A stretch of DNA of 64,000 nt from Lysinibacillus alkalisoli (GCF_014643595.1 NZ_BMJT01000004.1:62001-126000); one strand, 5' to 3'; counted from the first letter of the stretch, positions 26,402-38,339 are shown. Notes: generated by a model not told the origin, from the sequence alone. A program made the numbers and translations.

Positions 26402-27154
26402 TTGTTAGAGCTCCAACATATTAAAAAAACATTTGGCGATAAAGTAGTGTTACAAGATATTGATATTACGATTCAATCTGGCGAGATTGTATCTTTACTA
26501 GGACCTAGTGGTTGTGGCAAAACAACATTACTCAATATCATTCTAGGTTTAGTACAACAAAGTGAAGGGCGTTTATTGTATGAGGGGCAAGATATTTCAC
26601 AACAATCTATGCAACTGAGAGGCTTTAATATTGTATTCCAAGATTTTGCTTTATTCCCACATTTGAATGCTTATGACAACATTGTTTACGGTTTGAAGAA
26701 TAAAAAACAACAGATGTCTAAACAGCAAATCCAAGAGTATATTGACTTTTTAGAATTACAGCCACATTTAACTAAAAAAATCCATGAACTGTCAGGTGGA
26801 CAAAAGCAGCGAGTTGCCATTGCTAGAACGTTAGTTATGCAACCTAAAGTATTGTTATTAGATGAGCCATTAAGCGCGCTAGATGGCGTGATAAAAGAAT
26901 CAATAAAAGAACGCATCCAGCAAATTGCTCAACAATTTAATTTAACTACGATTATTGTAACGCATGATCCTGAGGAGGCTTTAACGCTCTCTGATAAGGT
27001 GTTGATTATTAACGACGGTAGCGTGGCACAATTTGGCACACCAAGAGAAATTATTCAGCAACCAAAGAATGCATTTGTAGAGCAATTTATTTTAAAACAG
27101 CTCTACATTAAGCGTCACAACATTTATCAGCTATTTGGTGAACAGCATGATTAA
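26402..27154 (+). CDS. ABC transporter ATPase, 2-aminoethylphosphonate (Fe3+-type) importer
   Basis: A 250-residue importer ATPase with Walker [10 protein letters not shown] (34-42), signature LSGGQKQRV and Walker [12 protein letters not shown]. The AGGAGG at 26388-26393 is placed correctly for TTG 26402, whereas the GTG at 26393 lies inside that site. The iron(III)-type ATPase class together with phnW and phnX downstream argues for aminoethylphosphonate import. It overlaps the permease gene by 8 bp. Confidence 0.85.
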   Translation: MLELQHIKKTFGDKVVLQDIDITIQSGEIVSLLGPSGCGKTTLLNIILGLVQQSEGRLLYEGQDISQQSMQLRGFNIVFQDFALFPHLNAYDNIVYGLKNKKQQMSKQQIQEYIDFLELQPHLTKKIHELSGGQKQRVAIARTLVMQPKVLLLDEPLSALDGVIKESIKERIQQIAQQFNLTTIIVTHDPEEALTLSDKVLIINDGSVAQFGTPREIIQQPKNAFVEQFILKQLYIKRHNIYQLFGEQHD

Positions 27155-28781
27155 ATCGACACCTATGATGAAAATATTAGCTTTGCCTTTACTATTGTTT
27201 TTTACCGTTTTTCTTATAGCACCACTTTGTATGGTAGCTTTTCAGTCCATGCGTTTTGGCGCGCATTATACGTTTCAAAACTACAGTGAATTATTGCAGA
27301 ATAGTGCATTTTTACAAGCATTTTTAAACAGTTTAATCGTTTCTAGTTGCGCTGCACTTATTACGACCATTATTGCCTTTTTATTAGCCTACACGATGCA
27401 CTTTACAAAGGTAAACAAAGGTTTACGCTTTTTTATTCAAACGAGTGTTACGTTGCCGATGTTATTACCTACTATTACGTATGGTTTCGTATTAATTTAT
27501 GCCTTTGGTAATCAAGGGACATTGACACAGCTCTTAGGCTCGCCTCCTTTTTCGATTTATGGCTTTAATGGTTTACTCATTGGTTATATTTTATACACAT
27601 TACCTATTGCATATGTCCTAATGAATAATGCCATGCTCTATATTGATAAACAGTATTTAACCGTTTCTTATTTGATGCATGATCGACCATTACGTCGTTT
27701 TTATCATGCTGTATTGCGCCCCATGTTAACAACGATTGGTGCCGCTTTTATTTTAACATTTATTTTAAGTTTTACAGACTTTGGTATACCAGCATCAGTA
27801 GGTGGCGAGTATGAAGTAGTTGCGATGTCTTTATATCGTGCTATGTTAGGTGCTATTGTTCGCTTTGAACAAGGTGCTGCTATTGCAATTATGATGTTGA
27901 TTCCAGCAGTCATAGGGATTTTACTGTTAGCTTATTTACAACGTTACCAAGTCGCATTTAAAAATAATAAGCAGGTTGCACTTATTCCATCAGCCACACG
28001 AGATATTGCTTTTAGCGTATTCTCAAGTGTTGTAGCGATTTGTATTGTTGCCATTTTTGCCGTGTTACTGATCGTGCCTTTTACGATGGGGTACCCTTAT
28101 GACTTAACGTTTACATTAACGCATGTCAAGGCTGTGTTTATGCAGTCAGAACTTTTACAGGATTATCGTAACTCTATTATTGTCGCTAGTATTACAGCAT
28201 TGCTAGGAACATTACTAGCTTTACTAGCTGCGTTATTAAATACGAGAACGCCATTAAAGACGCGACGCATATTTGATTGGTTTTCCATCTTAACGAATAC
28301 GGTGCCTGGCATGGTGTTAGGTCTATCTTACTTATTTTTATTTAATGACAGTACATTAAAAGGTACGATTTTGATTATTGTTTTATGTAACATCGTGCAT
28401 TTCTTTACGACGCCATATACTATGGCAAAAAATGCACTGCAAAAGATGGATCACACGTGGGAAGTGACAGGGCAATTGATGCAAGATACATGGTTTGCGA
28501 CAATAAGGCGTGTTGTTTTACCCAATATGAAAGCAACGATATTTCAAATGTTGAATTACTATTTTTTAAACGCAATGGTAACAGTAAGCGGTGTAATATT
28601 TATCGTTAGTACAGAAACGATGCTTGTTTCTACTCGCATCAAAGAACTTCAACATTTTGCTAAATATACAGATATCTTTATTCTTTCCTTATTTATTTTA
28701 GTCACAAATTTATTGGTAAAACTAGTGTTAGATTATTTATCTACTAAAGGGAGCAGACAAAACAATGAAAATGAATCCTAA
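27147..28781 (+). CDS. fused two-domain ABC permease, 2-aminoethylphosphonate importer
   Basis: A 544-residue permease with about 12 helices, containing two binding-protein-dependent transport domains in one chain, as in FbpB/SfuB-type iron(III) permeases. The ATG at 27147 overlaps the ATPase stop; the longer TTG frame at 27135 is less likely. The C-terminal half carries an EAA-like loop (MDHTWEVTGQLMQDTWFATI region). Paired with the ATPase and lipoprotein around it. Confidence 0.83.
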   Translation: MIKSTPMMKILALPLLLFFTVFLIAPLCMVAFQSMRFGAHYTFQNYSELLQNSAFLQAFLNSLIVSSCAALITTIIAFLLAYTMHFTKVNKGLRFFIQTSVTLPMLLPTITYGFVLIYAFGNQGTLTQLLGSPPFSIYGFNGLLIGYILYTLPIAYVLMNNAMLYIDKQYLTVSYLMHDRPLRRFYHAVLRPMLTTIGAAFILTFILSFTDFGIPASVGGEYEVVAMSLYRAMLGAIVRFEQGAAIAIMMLIPAVIGILLLAYLQRYQVAFKNNKQVALIPSATRDIAFSVFSSVVAICIVAIFAVLLIVPFTMGYPYDLTFTLTHVKAVFMQSELLQDYRNSIIVASITALLGTLLALLAALLNTRTPLKTRRIFDWFSILTNTVPGMVLGLSYLFLFNDSTLKGTILIIVLCNIVHFFTTPYTMAKNALQKMDHTWEVTGQLMQDTWFATIRRVVLPNMKATIFQMLNYYFLNAMVTVSGVIFIVSTETMLVSTRIKELQHFAKYTDIFILSLFILVTNLLVKLVLDYLSTKGSRQNNENES

Positions 28782-29751
28782 ACTATTTTATGTTTTAGCA
28801 GGCACATCTATGGTACTAGCAGCATGTGGTGGAGAAGCGGCACAGCCAAAGGATGATGAACGCGTCATTATTTACTCAAATGCTGATGATGAAGCAGTAG
28901 CGGTATTGAAGAAAGCGCTAGATGATAAAGGGTATAAAGATCGATATGTGATCCAGTCAATGGGCACTTCAGAGCTAGGCGGTAAGCTTATGGCAGAAGG
29001 CACTAAAATAGAGGCAGATATTATTACGATGGCTTCGTATTTTTTAGAGAGTGCTCAACAAAAAAATACGATGTTTAAAGATATGAAAGTAGAGCAAGTG
29101 CCAGTAGATGATTATGGCACTTACCAAATGCCGATGTTAGGAAATGCCGGTGCTATTTTTGTGAATACCAAAGCATTAGAAGCGGCAGATTTACCTGCAC
29201 CTAAAAGTATTAAAGATTTAGCAGACCCCATCTATAAAGGACAAATCTCATTCCCTAATATCATGGATTCTTCGACAGCTTGGTTACTTATTCAAGGTAT
29301 TTTGAATGAGTATGGGGAGAAAGAAGGAAAGAGCATTATTGCAGACTTAAAGCAAAATGCAGGCCCTCACATTGAAAGTTCTGGCTCTGGTCCTATAAAA
29401 AAAGTGAAAGCTGGAGAAGTTGCCATTGGTTTTGGTTTGCGCAACCAAGCTGTGCAGGCTAACACAGAAGGGATGCCTATAGAGGTAGTTGATCCGTTAG
29501 AGGGTAATTTTACATTGACAGAATCTATAAGCGTCGTAAATAAAGATGAGATGAACAGCCTAACAGAAAAAATAGCGCAAACAATGGCAACAGAAGCACG
29601 CGAAGCGATGTTAGCTGAGTATCCTGTAGTGTTATATCAAGATGAAACATTACCCAATACAGAAAAAGCAGCGAATTTCAAACGATGGGACACAACATTA
29701 ACGGTTGAATTATTAGAACAACATCAAGCCATTTTTAATGAGGCACAATAA
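28765..29751 (+). CDS. 2-aminoethylphosphonate-binding lipoprotein
   Basis: A 328-residue solute-binding lipoprotein: lipobox LAAC (Cys about 21) and a type-2 periplasmic-binding fold of the Fe3+/aminoethylphosphonate cluster (VIIYSNADDEAV at the start of the mature domain). It overlaps the permease gene by 17 bp, with GGGAG about 11 nt before the ATG. The specificity call rests on the neighbouring phnW-phnX rather than on ligand residues I can prove. Confidence 0.82.
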   Translation: MKMNPKLFYVLAGTSMVLAACGGEAAQPKDDERVIIYSNADDEAVAVLKKALDDKGYKDRYVIQSMGTSELGGKLMAEGTKIEADIITMASYFLESAQQKNTMFKDMKVEQVPVDDYGTYQMPMLGNAGAIFVNTKALEAADLPAPKSIKDLADPIYKGQISFPNIMDSSTAWLLIQGILNEYGEKEGKSIIADLKQNAGPHIESSGSGPIKKVKAGEVAIGFGLRNQAVQANTEGMPIEVVDPLEGNFTLTESISVVNKDEMNSLTEKIAQTMATEAREAMLAEYPVVLYQDETLPNTEKAANFKRWDTTLTVELLEQHQAIFNEAQ

Positions 29752-29766
29752 AAGGAGTAAATCATA

Positions 29767-30855
29767 ATGACTTATAAATTATTAACACCTGGCCCGCTTA
29801 CTACAACGATGTCCGTGAAAGAAACAATGCTACAAGACCGCTGTACATGGGATGATGAATATAAAGCATTAACGCAGTCCATTCGTCAAAATTTATTAGA
29901 GGTGGCTTTAGTATCATCTGATACGTATACGGCTGTTTTAATGCAGGGGAGTGGCAGTTTTACAGTAGAGTCAGTGCTTACTACAGCTGTAGGTGCAGAG
30001 GATCATATTTTATTTATTACAAATGGCGCTTATGGTGAACGCATGACACAGATTGCTCAAACTATTGATTTAAACTATACAGTCTATGCTGTGCCATACA
30101 ATGAAGTGCCTACTAAAGAACAAGTAACACAATTATTGCAGCAAAATGACCATATTACACATGTAGCAATGGTGCATTGTGAAACAACAACAGGCATATT
30201 AAATCCTATTGAAGAGATGGGTAGCGTGGTGGCAGCATTCAATAAAGTATTTATTGTAGATGCAATGAGCAGCTTTGGTGGTGTACCCATTGATTTTGAA
30301 AAATGCCATATTGATTATTTAGTGAGCAGTGCTAATAAATGTATTGAAGGTGTACCAGGTTTTGGTTTTGTAATTGCGAAGCGAGCTGTTTTACAACAAA
30401 CAGCTCATCAGGCGCGTAGTGTAGCATTAGATTTATATGATCAATGGCGTGTTATGGAGATAGATGGTAAATGGCGTTTTACTTCACCAACCCATGTAGT
30501 CGCAGCTTTTGCTCAGGCGTTGCAAGAGTTACAACAAGAAGGTGGCGTTGAAGCAAGATATCAACGTTACAAAGAAAATAATGCTCTTTTGCGTAAGGAG
30601 ATGGCACGTTATCATTTCCATCCGTATATTGAGCCGACTTATCAATCTCCGATTATTACAACTTTTTTATTCCCACATGCTCATTTTGATTTCCAAGCAT
30701 TTTATCATGAGATGAAAGCAAATGGCTTTGTGTTATACCCTGGTAAGTTGACAGAAGTAGATACATTTCGTGTAGGTAATATTGGCGATGTACATAAAGA
30801 AGATATGCAACGCCTTATGTTAAGTGTGAAAAAATATATGGAGGTTGTACAATGA
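29767..30855 (+). CDS. phnW: 2-aminoethylphosphonate:pyruvate transaminase PhnW
   Basis: A 362-residue PLP enzyme of aminotransferase class V. K191 in SSANKCIEG is the expected Schiff-base lysine, and D165 (VDAMSSFGG) the pyridine-binding aspartate. It converts 2-aminoethylphosphonate and pyruvate to phosphonoacetaldehyde and alanine. AAGGAG precedes the ATG. It overlaps phnX by 4 bp, so both steps of the pathway are coupled in translation. Confidence 0.95.
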   Translation: MTYKLLTPGPLTTTMSVKETMLQDRCTWDDEYKALTQSIRQNLLEVALVSSDTYTAVLMQGSGSFTVESVLTTAVGAEDHILFITNGAYGERMTQIAQTIDLNYTVYAVPYNEVPTKEQVTQLLQQNDHITHVAMVHCETTTGILNPIEEMGSVVAAFNKVFIVDAMSSFGGVPIDFEKCHIDYLVSSANKCIEGVPGFGFVIAKRAVLQQTAHQARSVALDLYDQWRVMEIDGKWRFTSPTHVVAAFAQALQELQQEGGVEARYQRYKENNALLRKEMARYHFHPYIEPTYQSPIITTFLFPHAHFDFQAFYHEMKANGFVLYPGKLTEVDTFRVGNIGDVHKEDMQRLMLSVKKYMEVVQ

Positions 30856-31625
30856 TAAAAGGTGTTATTTTTGACTGGGCAGGTACTACAGTAGACTTTG
30901 GATGTTTTGCACCTGTGGAAGTGTTCTTAACAATTTTTGAAGAAGAAGGTATTGAAGTAACATATGAAGAAGCACGGAAACCAATGGGGATGTTAAAGAT
31001 TGACCATATCCGTACCATGTTGCAAATGCCACGTATTGCAAGCGAATGGCAAGTCATTAAGGGGGCGCCTTCTACAGAACAAGATGTGCAACGTATGTAT
31101 GCTTCTTTTGAGACACAGTTAATGGCTACATTAGCTCAATTTACAACGCCTATCCCTCATGTTGTTGAATGTGTAGAGGCATTACGTCAACAAGGGATTA
31201 AAATTGGTTCAACAACGGGGTATACAACGAAGATGATGGCCGTTGTAAAAGAAGGTGCAGCTCGCTTAGGGTACACACCAGATACGATTGTCACAGCAGA
31301 TGACGTATCAGGCTACGGAAGGCCCTATCCTTATATGATATTTGAAAATATGAAACGATTACAATTAAGCCATGTAGATGAAGTTATTAAAGTTGGAGAT
31401 ACAGTATCAGATATTAAAGAAGGTGTACAAGCGGGTATTTATACAGTTGGCGTATTAGTTGGCAGTTCAGAGATGGGCTTAAGTGAAGCAGCATATGCAC
31501 GCTTAAGTGTAGAAGACCGTCAAAAAATTATAGCAGCAACAAAAGCAAAATTTGAAGCGGCAGGGGCAAATGCGACAATTGAGACAATGGCGCAATTATT
31601 GCCATTAATTGAGACACTTTACTAA
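30852..31625 (+). CDS. phnX: phosphonoacetaldehyde hydrolase PhnX
   Basis: A 257-residue HAD enzyme. Nucleophile D8 (FDWAGTTVDFG) and the Schiff-base lysine K49 (MLKIDH) match D12 and K53 of the Bacillus cereus enzyme. It cleaves the C-P bond of phosphonoacetaldehyde to give phosphate and acetaldehyde. With PhnW it lets the cell use aminoethylphosphonate as a source of N, C and P. The operon ends at the terminator at 31669-31707. Confidence 0.96.
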   Translation: MIKGVIFDWAGTTVDFGCFAPVEVFLTIFEEEGIEVTYEEARKPMGMLKIDHIRTMLQMPRIASEWQVIKGAPSTEQDVQRMYASFETQLMATLAQFTTPIPHVVECVEALRQQGIKIGSTTGYTTKMMAVVKEGAARLGYTPDTIVTADDVSGYGRPYPYMIFENMKRLQLSHVDEVIKVGDTVSDIKEGVQAGIYTVGVLVGSSEMGLSEAAYARLSVEDRQKIIAATKAKFEAAGANATIETMAQLLPLIETLY

Positions 31626-31668
31626 GCATAACATTAGCGTAATAGTGCAAATATACTTTCTAAAAAAT

Positions 31669-31707
31669 AAGTGGTAAGCGAAATAGTAACGTTCGCTTAC
31701 CACTTTT
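31669..31707. terminator. bidirectional terminator between phnX and def
   Basis: A 14-bp perfect stem (AAGTGGTAAGCGAA / TTCGCTTACCACTT), 9-nt loop, T-run on the + side and an A-run (T-run in reverse) on the other. Confidence 0.92.
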
Positions 31708-31710
31708 CTG

Positions 31711-32265
31711 TTATCGTTCGTAAGGTTGTGCGTTTGGAATTTCTTCAAAGGGATGTTGTTTATTAATGCGATCATAAAACATTGTGCCATTCAAATGATC
31801 TAATTCATGTTGAAAAGCAATGGCAGCAATCCCTTTTAATCGCATTTTTTGTTCGTTGCCATCTATATCATGAAATTTCACAGTAATACGTGCATGTCGT
31901 GGCACGTAGCCAGGCACATCACGGTTGACAGATAAGCAACCTTCTCCTCCTGTCAAAAATGTGTTTTCTACAGAATGGCTTGCAATTTTAGGATTAATGG
32001 CAACAAACTCTAATTGTTTACCAGTATCGTCTTCTAAATAAATGGCAAACATACGTTTAAGCACATTAATTTGATTAGCAGCTAAACCAATGCCACTTCT
32101 TAAGTTATATTTCTCAGCCAATTCAGGATCTTGACTGTTTTTTAAAAAAGTTAACATAGCTTCTGCAGTTGCACGTTCCTCATCCGTTAACGGAAAAGTC
32201 ATTTCTACAGCGCGTTCTTTTAAAGTGGGATGGCCTTCTAAAATAATATCATCCATCGTAAGCAT
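31711..32265 (-). CDS. def: peptide deformylase (type 2)
   Basis: A 184-residue deformylase with motif 1 GIGLAANQ (58-65), motif 2 EGCLSV with metal ligand C110, and motif 3 QHELDH with H153 and H157. The insertions relative to type-1 enzymes mark it as type 2, like B. subtilis DefB. It removes the formyl group from new proteins. AAGGAG precedes the ATG. It is divergent from pdhABCD, as in B. subtilis. Confidence 0.96.
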   Translation of the reverse strand: MLTMDDIILEGHPTLKERAVEMTFPLTDEERATAEAMLTFLKNSQDPELAEKYNLRSGIGLAANQINVLKRMFAIYLEDDTGKQLEFVAINPKIASHSVENTFLTGGEGCLSVNRDVPGYVPRHARITVKFHDIDGNEQKMRLKGIAAIAFQHELDHLNGTMFYDRINKQHPFEEIPNAQPYER

Positions 32266-33707
<1,442 letters not shown>

Positions 33708-33710
33708 GCT

Positions 33711-34688
33711 ATGGCACAAATGACGATGATTCAAGCGATTACTGATGCGCTACGTACAGAATTAAAAAATGATGAAAACGTACTTGTTTTTGGTGAAGAC
33801 GTTGGCGTAAACGGAGGGGTGTTCCGTGCAACAGATGGCCTACAAAAAGAGTTTGGCGTAGACCGTGTATTTGATACACCTTTAGCAGAGTCAGGTATTG
33901 GTGGCTTAGCGATTGGCTTATCTCTTACAGGGTATCGACCAGTACCAGAGATTCAGTTCTTTGGTTTCGTATATGAAGTTATGGATTCTATTAGTGGGCA
34001 ATTAGCACGTATGAGTTACCGTAGTGGTGGTGTTTACCACGCGCCAGTAACGATTCGTTCACCATTTGGTGGGGGTGTACATACACCAGAAATGCACTCA
34101 GACAGTTTAGAGGGATTAATGGCTTCGCAACCAGGGCTAACAGTCGTTATACCTTCTACACCCTATGATGCAAAAGGGTTGTTAATTTCATCAATTCGTG
34201 ATGACAATCCTGTTATTTTCTTAGAACATTTAAAATTATATCGTTCATTCCGTGAAGAAGTGCCAGAAGAGGCATATACGATTCCTTTAGGTAAAGCGGA
34301 TGTGAAACGTGAAGGCGCAGATTTAACTATTGTAGCTTATGGTTTAATGGTACATGAGAGTTTAAAAGCGGCAGAAGAATTGGAAAAAGACGGTCATTCA
34401 GTAGAAGTAATTGACTTACGTACTATTCAACCATTAGATGTTGAAACGATTATTGCTTCTGTACAAAAAACAGGACGTGCTATCGTTGTGCAAGAAGCAC
34501 AAAAGCAAGCAGGTATTGCAGCAAATGTTGTAGCAGAAATTACAGAACGTGCTATTTTACACTTAGAGGCACCTGTACTACGCGTTGCGGCACCAGACAC
34601 TGTTTATCCATTCCCACAAGCTGAGGGTGTATGGTTACCAAACTTTAAAGATGTAATCGAAACAGCGAAAAAAGTATTAGAGTTTTAA
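33711..34688 (+). CDS. pdhB: pyruvate dehydrogenase E1 beta subunit
   Basis: A 325-residue transketolase-like E1-beta with the [15 protein letters not shown] segment near residue 27 and a C-terminal transketolase domain (PLDVETI). It forms the alpha2-beta2 E1 that decarboxylates pyruvate. It follows pdhA by 3 bp, with AAGGAG within the pdhA end. Confidence 0.96.
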   Translation: MAQMTMIQAITDALRTELKNDENVLVFGEDVGVNGGVFRATDGLQKEFGVDRVFDTPLAESGIGGLAIGLSLTGYRPVPEIQFFGFVYEVMDSISGQLARMSYRSGGVYHAPVTIRSPFGGGVHTPEMHSDSLEGLMASQPGLTVVIPSTPYDAKGLLISSIRDDNPVIFLEHLKLYRSFREEVPEEAYTIPLGKADVKREGADLTIVAYGLMVHESLKAAEELEKDGHSVEVIDLRTIQPLDVETIIASVQKTGRAIVVQEAQKQAGIAANVVAEITERAILHLEAPVLRVAAPDTVYPFPQAEGVWLPNFKDVIETAKKVLEF

Positions 34689-34711
34689 TAACGAGAAAGG
34701 GTGGAGAAAAC

Positions 34712-35974
34712 ATGGCTTTTGAATTCCGACTACCAGATATCGGTGAGGGTATCCATGAAGGCGAAATCGTAAAATGGTTCGTTAAAGCAGGTGACGAAGT
34801 AAAAGAAGATGATGTACTTTGTGAAGTGCAAAACGATAAAGCAGTGGTGGAAATCCCATCACCTGTTGAAGGTAAAGTAGAAGAAGTATTAGTAGCAGAA
34901 GGTACAGTGGCTGTTGTTGGTGATGTGTTAATTCGTTTTGATGCACCGGGATACGAAGACTTAAAATTAAAAGGTGACGATCATCACGAGCAAAATGAAG
35001 CTGCTAAAACAGAGCAACCAAAAGAAACACCAAAACAAGAAGAACAAGCAGTAACGAAACGTGTCATTGCCATGCCATCTGTGCGTAAGTTTGCACGTGA
35101 CAATGACGTGAATATTCAAGAGGTTGTAGGGACAGGTAAAAATGGTCGTATCGTAAAAGCTGATATTGAAGCCTTTTTAACAGGAGATACGCCGTCATCA
35201 GAAACAGAAGAAGTACAAGAACAACCGACCGCACAGCAACCCGCAAAACCAATCGTACCAGCAGGTGTTGACTTCCCAGAAACGCGTGAAAAAATCACAC
35301 CGATTCGCAAAGCGATTGCTAAAGCAATGGTTCATTCGAAACAAACAGCGCCTCATGTTACACTAATGGATGAAGTAGATGTAACAGCACTTGTTGCGCA
35401 TCGTAAGAAGTTCAAAGAAATCGCAGCAGAACAAGGTGTGAAACTCACATACTTGCCTTATGTAGTAAAAGCGCTAGTAAGTACATTGCGTAAATTCCCT
35501 GAACTAAATCGCTCATATGACGATGCTACAAGTGAAGTGATTCAAAAGCATTACTTCAATATTGGGATTGCAGCAGATACAGATAAAGGCTTATTAGTAC
35601 CAGTTATCAAACATGCAGATCGCAAATCTGTCTTTGCCATCTCCAATGAAATTAATGAGTTAGCAGTGAAAGCTAGAGAAGGTAAACTAGCAGTTGATGA
35701 AATGAAAGGTGCATCATGCTCAATTACTAACATTGGCTCTGCTGGTGGACAATGGTTTACACCAGTAATTAACCATCCTGAAGTAGCGATTTTAGGCATT
35801 GGTCGAATTTCTGAGAAACCTGTAATAAAAAATGGTGAAATTGTAGCTGCACCTGTGTTAGCATTATCATTGAGCTTTGACCATCGTATGATTGATGGTG
35901 CCACTGCACAACACGCTTTAAATCACATTAAGCGTTTGTTAAGTGAGCCAGAATTATTATTAATGGAGGCGTAA
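34712..35974 (+). CDS. pdhC: dihydrolipoamide acetyltransferase E2
   Basis: A 420-residue E2 with one lipoyl domain (about 1-80, lipoyl-lysine K43 in NDKAVVEI), a flexible linker, a peripheral-subunit-binding domain (about 115-152; [13 protein letters not shown]), a second linker, and the catalytic acetyltransferase domain with DHRMIDG near the C-terminus. It forms the core of the complex. GGGTGG precedes the ATG. Confidence 0.96.
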   Translation: MAFEFRLPDIGEGIHEGEIVKWFVKAGDEVKEDDVLCEVQNDKAVVEIPSPVEGKVEEVLVAEGTVAVVGDVLIRFDAPGYEDLKLKGDDHHEQNEAAKTEQPKETPKQEEQAVTKRVIAMPSVRKFARDNDVNIQEVVGTGKNGRIVKADIEAFLTGDTPSSETEEVQEQPTAQQPAKPIVPAGVDFPETREKITPIRKAIAKAMVHSKQTAPHVTLMDEVDVTALVAHRKKFKEIAAEQGVKLTYLPYVVKALVSTLRKFPELNRSYDDATSEVIQKHYFNIGIAADTDKGLLVPVIKHADRKSVFAISNEINELAVKAREGKLAVDEMKGASCSITNIGSAGGQWFTPVINHPEVAILGIGRISEKPVIKNGEIVAAPVLALSLSFDHRMIDGATAQHALNHIKRLLSEPELLLMEA

Positions 35975-35980
35975 TAAATC

Positions 35981-37396
35981 ATGGTAGTAGGAGATTTCCC
36001 TATTGAAACAGAAACTCTAGTTGTTGGATCAGGTCCCGGAGGTTATGTAGCAGCTATTCGTGCAGCACAAACTGGACAAAAAGTAACAATCGTTGAACGC
36101 GATACAGTAGGTGGCGTATGTTTAAACGTCGGATGTATCCCATCAAAAGCATTAATTTCAGTTGGGCACCGTTTTGTTGAAGCGAAAAATTCAGCAGACA
36201 TGGGTGTTGTTGCTCCTGAAGTAACATTAGACTTCTCAAAAGCACAAGCTTTTAAAGAGAGCGTTGTTAAAAAATTAACAGGTGGCGTTGAAGGTTTATT
36301 AAAAGGTAATAAAATCGAAATCGTAAAAGGTGAAGCTTATTTTGTAGATGCTAACACTGTACGTATTATCGATGGTGAAAATGCACAAACCTATACATTT
36401 AAAAATGCGATTTTAGCTACAGGTTCACGCCCAGTTGAAATCCCAACATTTAAATATACAGACCGTGTTATTAATTCGACTGGTGCTATCAATTTAAAAG
36501 AATTACCAGGTAAATTAGTAGTGATCGGTGGCGGTTATATTGGCACAGAGTTAGGCTCTGCTTATGCTAATATGGGCTCAGAAGTAACAATTATTGAAGG
36601 TGGCAAAGATATTTTAGCTGGTTTCGAAAAGCAAATGACACAAATTGTGAAAAAAGGCTTGAAGAAAAAAGGCGTAGAAATCGTTGTTAATGCTTCTGCT
36701 AAAGGTGTAGAAGAAACAAAAGACGGCGTTAACGTAACATACGAAGCGGGCGGAGAAGAAAAAACAATCGAAGCAGACTACGTATTAGTTACAGTTGGGC
36801 GTCGTCCTAATACAGACGAGATGGGTCTTGAAGAAGTAGGCATTACATTTGCAGAGCGTGGCTTAATTGCTGTTGATCAACAATGTCGCACAAACATTCC
36901 GAACATTTATGCGATTGGTGATATCGTTGAAGGCCCTCAACTTGCTCATAAAGCTTCTTATGAAGGTAAAATAGCAGCAGAAGCTATTGCTGGTGAAAAA
37001 TCAGTTGTGGATTATTTAGCAATCCCAGCCGTATGTTTCACAGACCCAGAAATGGCAACTGTAGGTTATAACGAAGAGCAAGCAAAAGCAGAAGGCATTG
37101 AGTACACAGCAGCGAAATTCCCATTTGCAGCTAATGGACGTGCATTGGCATTAAATGCAAGTGATGGTTTTGTTAAATTAGTCGCACGTAAAGAAGACGG
37201 TTTACTTATTGGTGCTCAAATTGTTGGTGTTGGCGCATCTGATATGATTGCTGAAATGGGCTTGGCTATTGAGGGCGGCATGACAGCAGAAGATATCGCT
37301 TTAACTATTCATGCACACCCAACATTAGGTGAAATCACAATGGAAACAGCAGAAGTATTACTAGGTAATCCAATTCATATTTTAACAAAAAAATAA
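35981..37396 (+). CDS. pdhD: dihydrolipoamide dehydrogenase E3
   Basis: A 471-residue flavoprotein with the FAD motif GSGPGG (16-21), the redox-active pair C47/C52 ([13 protein letters not shown]), an NAD-binding GGGYIG, and the C-terminal HAHPTLGE active-site segment. GGAGG inside the pdhC end serves it. It can also serve other 2-oxoacid dehydrogenases. The operon ends at the hairpin at 37410. Confidence 0.96.
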   Translation: MVVGDFPIETETLVVGSGPGGYVAAIRAAQTGQKVTIVERDTVGGVCLNVGCIPSKALISVGHRFVEAKNSADMGVVAPEVTLDFSKAQAFKESVVKKLTGGVEGLLKGNKIEIVKGEAYFVDANTVRIIDGENAQTYTFKNAILATGSRPVEIPTFKYTDRVINSTGAINLKELPGKLVVIGGGYIGTELGSAYANMGSEVTIIEGGKDILAGFEKQMTQIVKKGLKKKGVEIVVNASAKGVEETKDGVNVTYEAGGEEKTIEADYVLVTVGRRPNTDEMGLEEVGITFAERGLIAVDQQCRTNIPNIYAIGDIVEGPQLAHKASYEGKIAAEAIAGEKSVVDYLAIPAVCFTDPEMATVGYNEEQAKAEGIEYTAAKFPFAANGRALALNASDGFVKLVARKEDGLLIGAQIVGVGASDMIAEMGLAIEGGMTAEDIALTIHAHPTLGEITMETAEVLLGNPIHILTKK

Positions 37397-37409
37397 AATA
37401 ATGAATGAG

Positions 37410-37437
37410 CGCATAGCGATAAGCTATGCGTTTTTTT
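37410..37437 (+). terminator. terminator of pdhABCD
   Basis: An 8-bp stem (CGCATAGC / GCTATGCG), 5-nt loop and seven T residues just after pdhD. Confidence 0.92.
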
Positions 37438-37514
37438 ATAAAAAAGCGATTATACAGAAAATTGCGTTGTTTTGCTTTATAATGAAAGTAGCAAGTATAA
37501 GGGGAGTGTTGTTG

Positions 37515-38297
37515 ATGGAATTAGGTTTACAAAACAAAGTAGCAATTATTACAGGTTCTAGTAAAGGTATAGGCTATCAGACAGCGTTACAACTCGCTCA
37601 AGAAGGTGCTCAAGTCGTTTTAGTTGCTAGGGGTGAAAAGCAACTAAAAGTCGCCGCTAATAGTATTAAAGATGAGACAGGACAATCACCATTAATTGTG
37701 CCTGCTGATGTCTCAAAAGAAAAAGAATGTAAGATGATTATTGAAAAAACAATGGCTACATTTGGCCAGATTGATATTTTAGTAAATAATGCAGGTACTT
37801 CTTCTGCTCATCAGTTTGAGTTAGTTTCATCTGAGCTATGGCAATCGGATTTGGATTTAAAGCTATTTGGGGCTGTAAATTGTGCAAAGTATGCGACACC
37901 ATACATGCGTCAAAATGGCGGCGGGTCAATCGTGAATATCATTGCTGTGTTAGCTAAAACGCCACCAGCAAGTTCGCTACCTACAACAGTTAGCCGTGCA
38001 GCGGGGCTTGCTTTAACAAAAGCGATGAGTAAGGATTTAGGTAAAGATAATATTCGAGTGAATGCCGTTTGTATCGGTTTAATTCGGAGTGATCAAATTG
38101 AAAAGCGCTGGAAGGCAGAAGCACCTGATGTAACTTGGGAAGAGTATTCTGTAAATGTTGGTGAACAAATCCCATTGTCTAGAATTGGGGATACAATTGA
38201 AGCATCTAATGTTATTACCTTTTTAGCATCAGAGGCCGCAAGTTATGTTACAGGAACAGCGATTAATGTGGATGGTGGCTCTAGTGCCGTTTTATAA
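37515..38297 (+). CDS. short-chain dehydrogenase/reductase, catalytic motif altered
   Basis: A 260-residue SDR with an intact cofactor motif TGSSKGIG (about 13-20), NNAG (about 93) and a normal C-terminal GTAINVDGGSS. At the active site, where classical SDRs have Y-x-x-x-K, the sequence is T-T-V-S-R (PTTVSRAAGLALTKAM): Tyr is Thr and Lys is Arg. It also lacks the alternative Tyr of dienoyl-CoA reductases. ATG 37515 is chosen for its GGGGAG; the frame is open to 37401 but runs through the pdhD terminator. Monocistronic. Activity and substrate are unknown. Confidence 0.8.
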   Translation: MELGLQNKVAIITGSSKGIGYQTALQLAQEGAQVVLVARGEKQLKVAANSIKDETGQSPLIVPADVSKEKECKMIIEKTMATFGQIDILVNNAGTSSAHQFELVSSELWQSDLDLKLFGAVNCAKYATPYMRQNGGGSIVNIIAVLAKTPPASSLPTTVSRAAGLALTKAMSKDLGKDNIRVNAVCIGLIRSDQIEKRWKAEAPDVTWEEYSVNVGEQIPLSRIGDTIEASNVITFLASEAASYVTGTAINVDGGSSAVL

Positions 38298-38304
38298 AAC
38301 TAAT

Positions 38305-38339
38305 AAAAGAAGTTGCGCAATTTTGCGCAACTTCTTTTT
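38305..38339 (+). terminator. terminator of the SDR gene
   Basis: A long near-perfect palindrome (AAAAGAAGTTGCGCAA / TTGCGCAACTTCTTTT) ending in five T residues; it is symmetrical enough to act in both directions. Confidence 0.88.
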
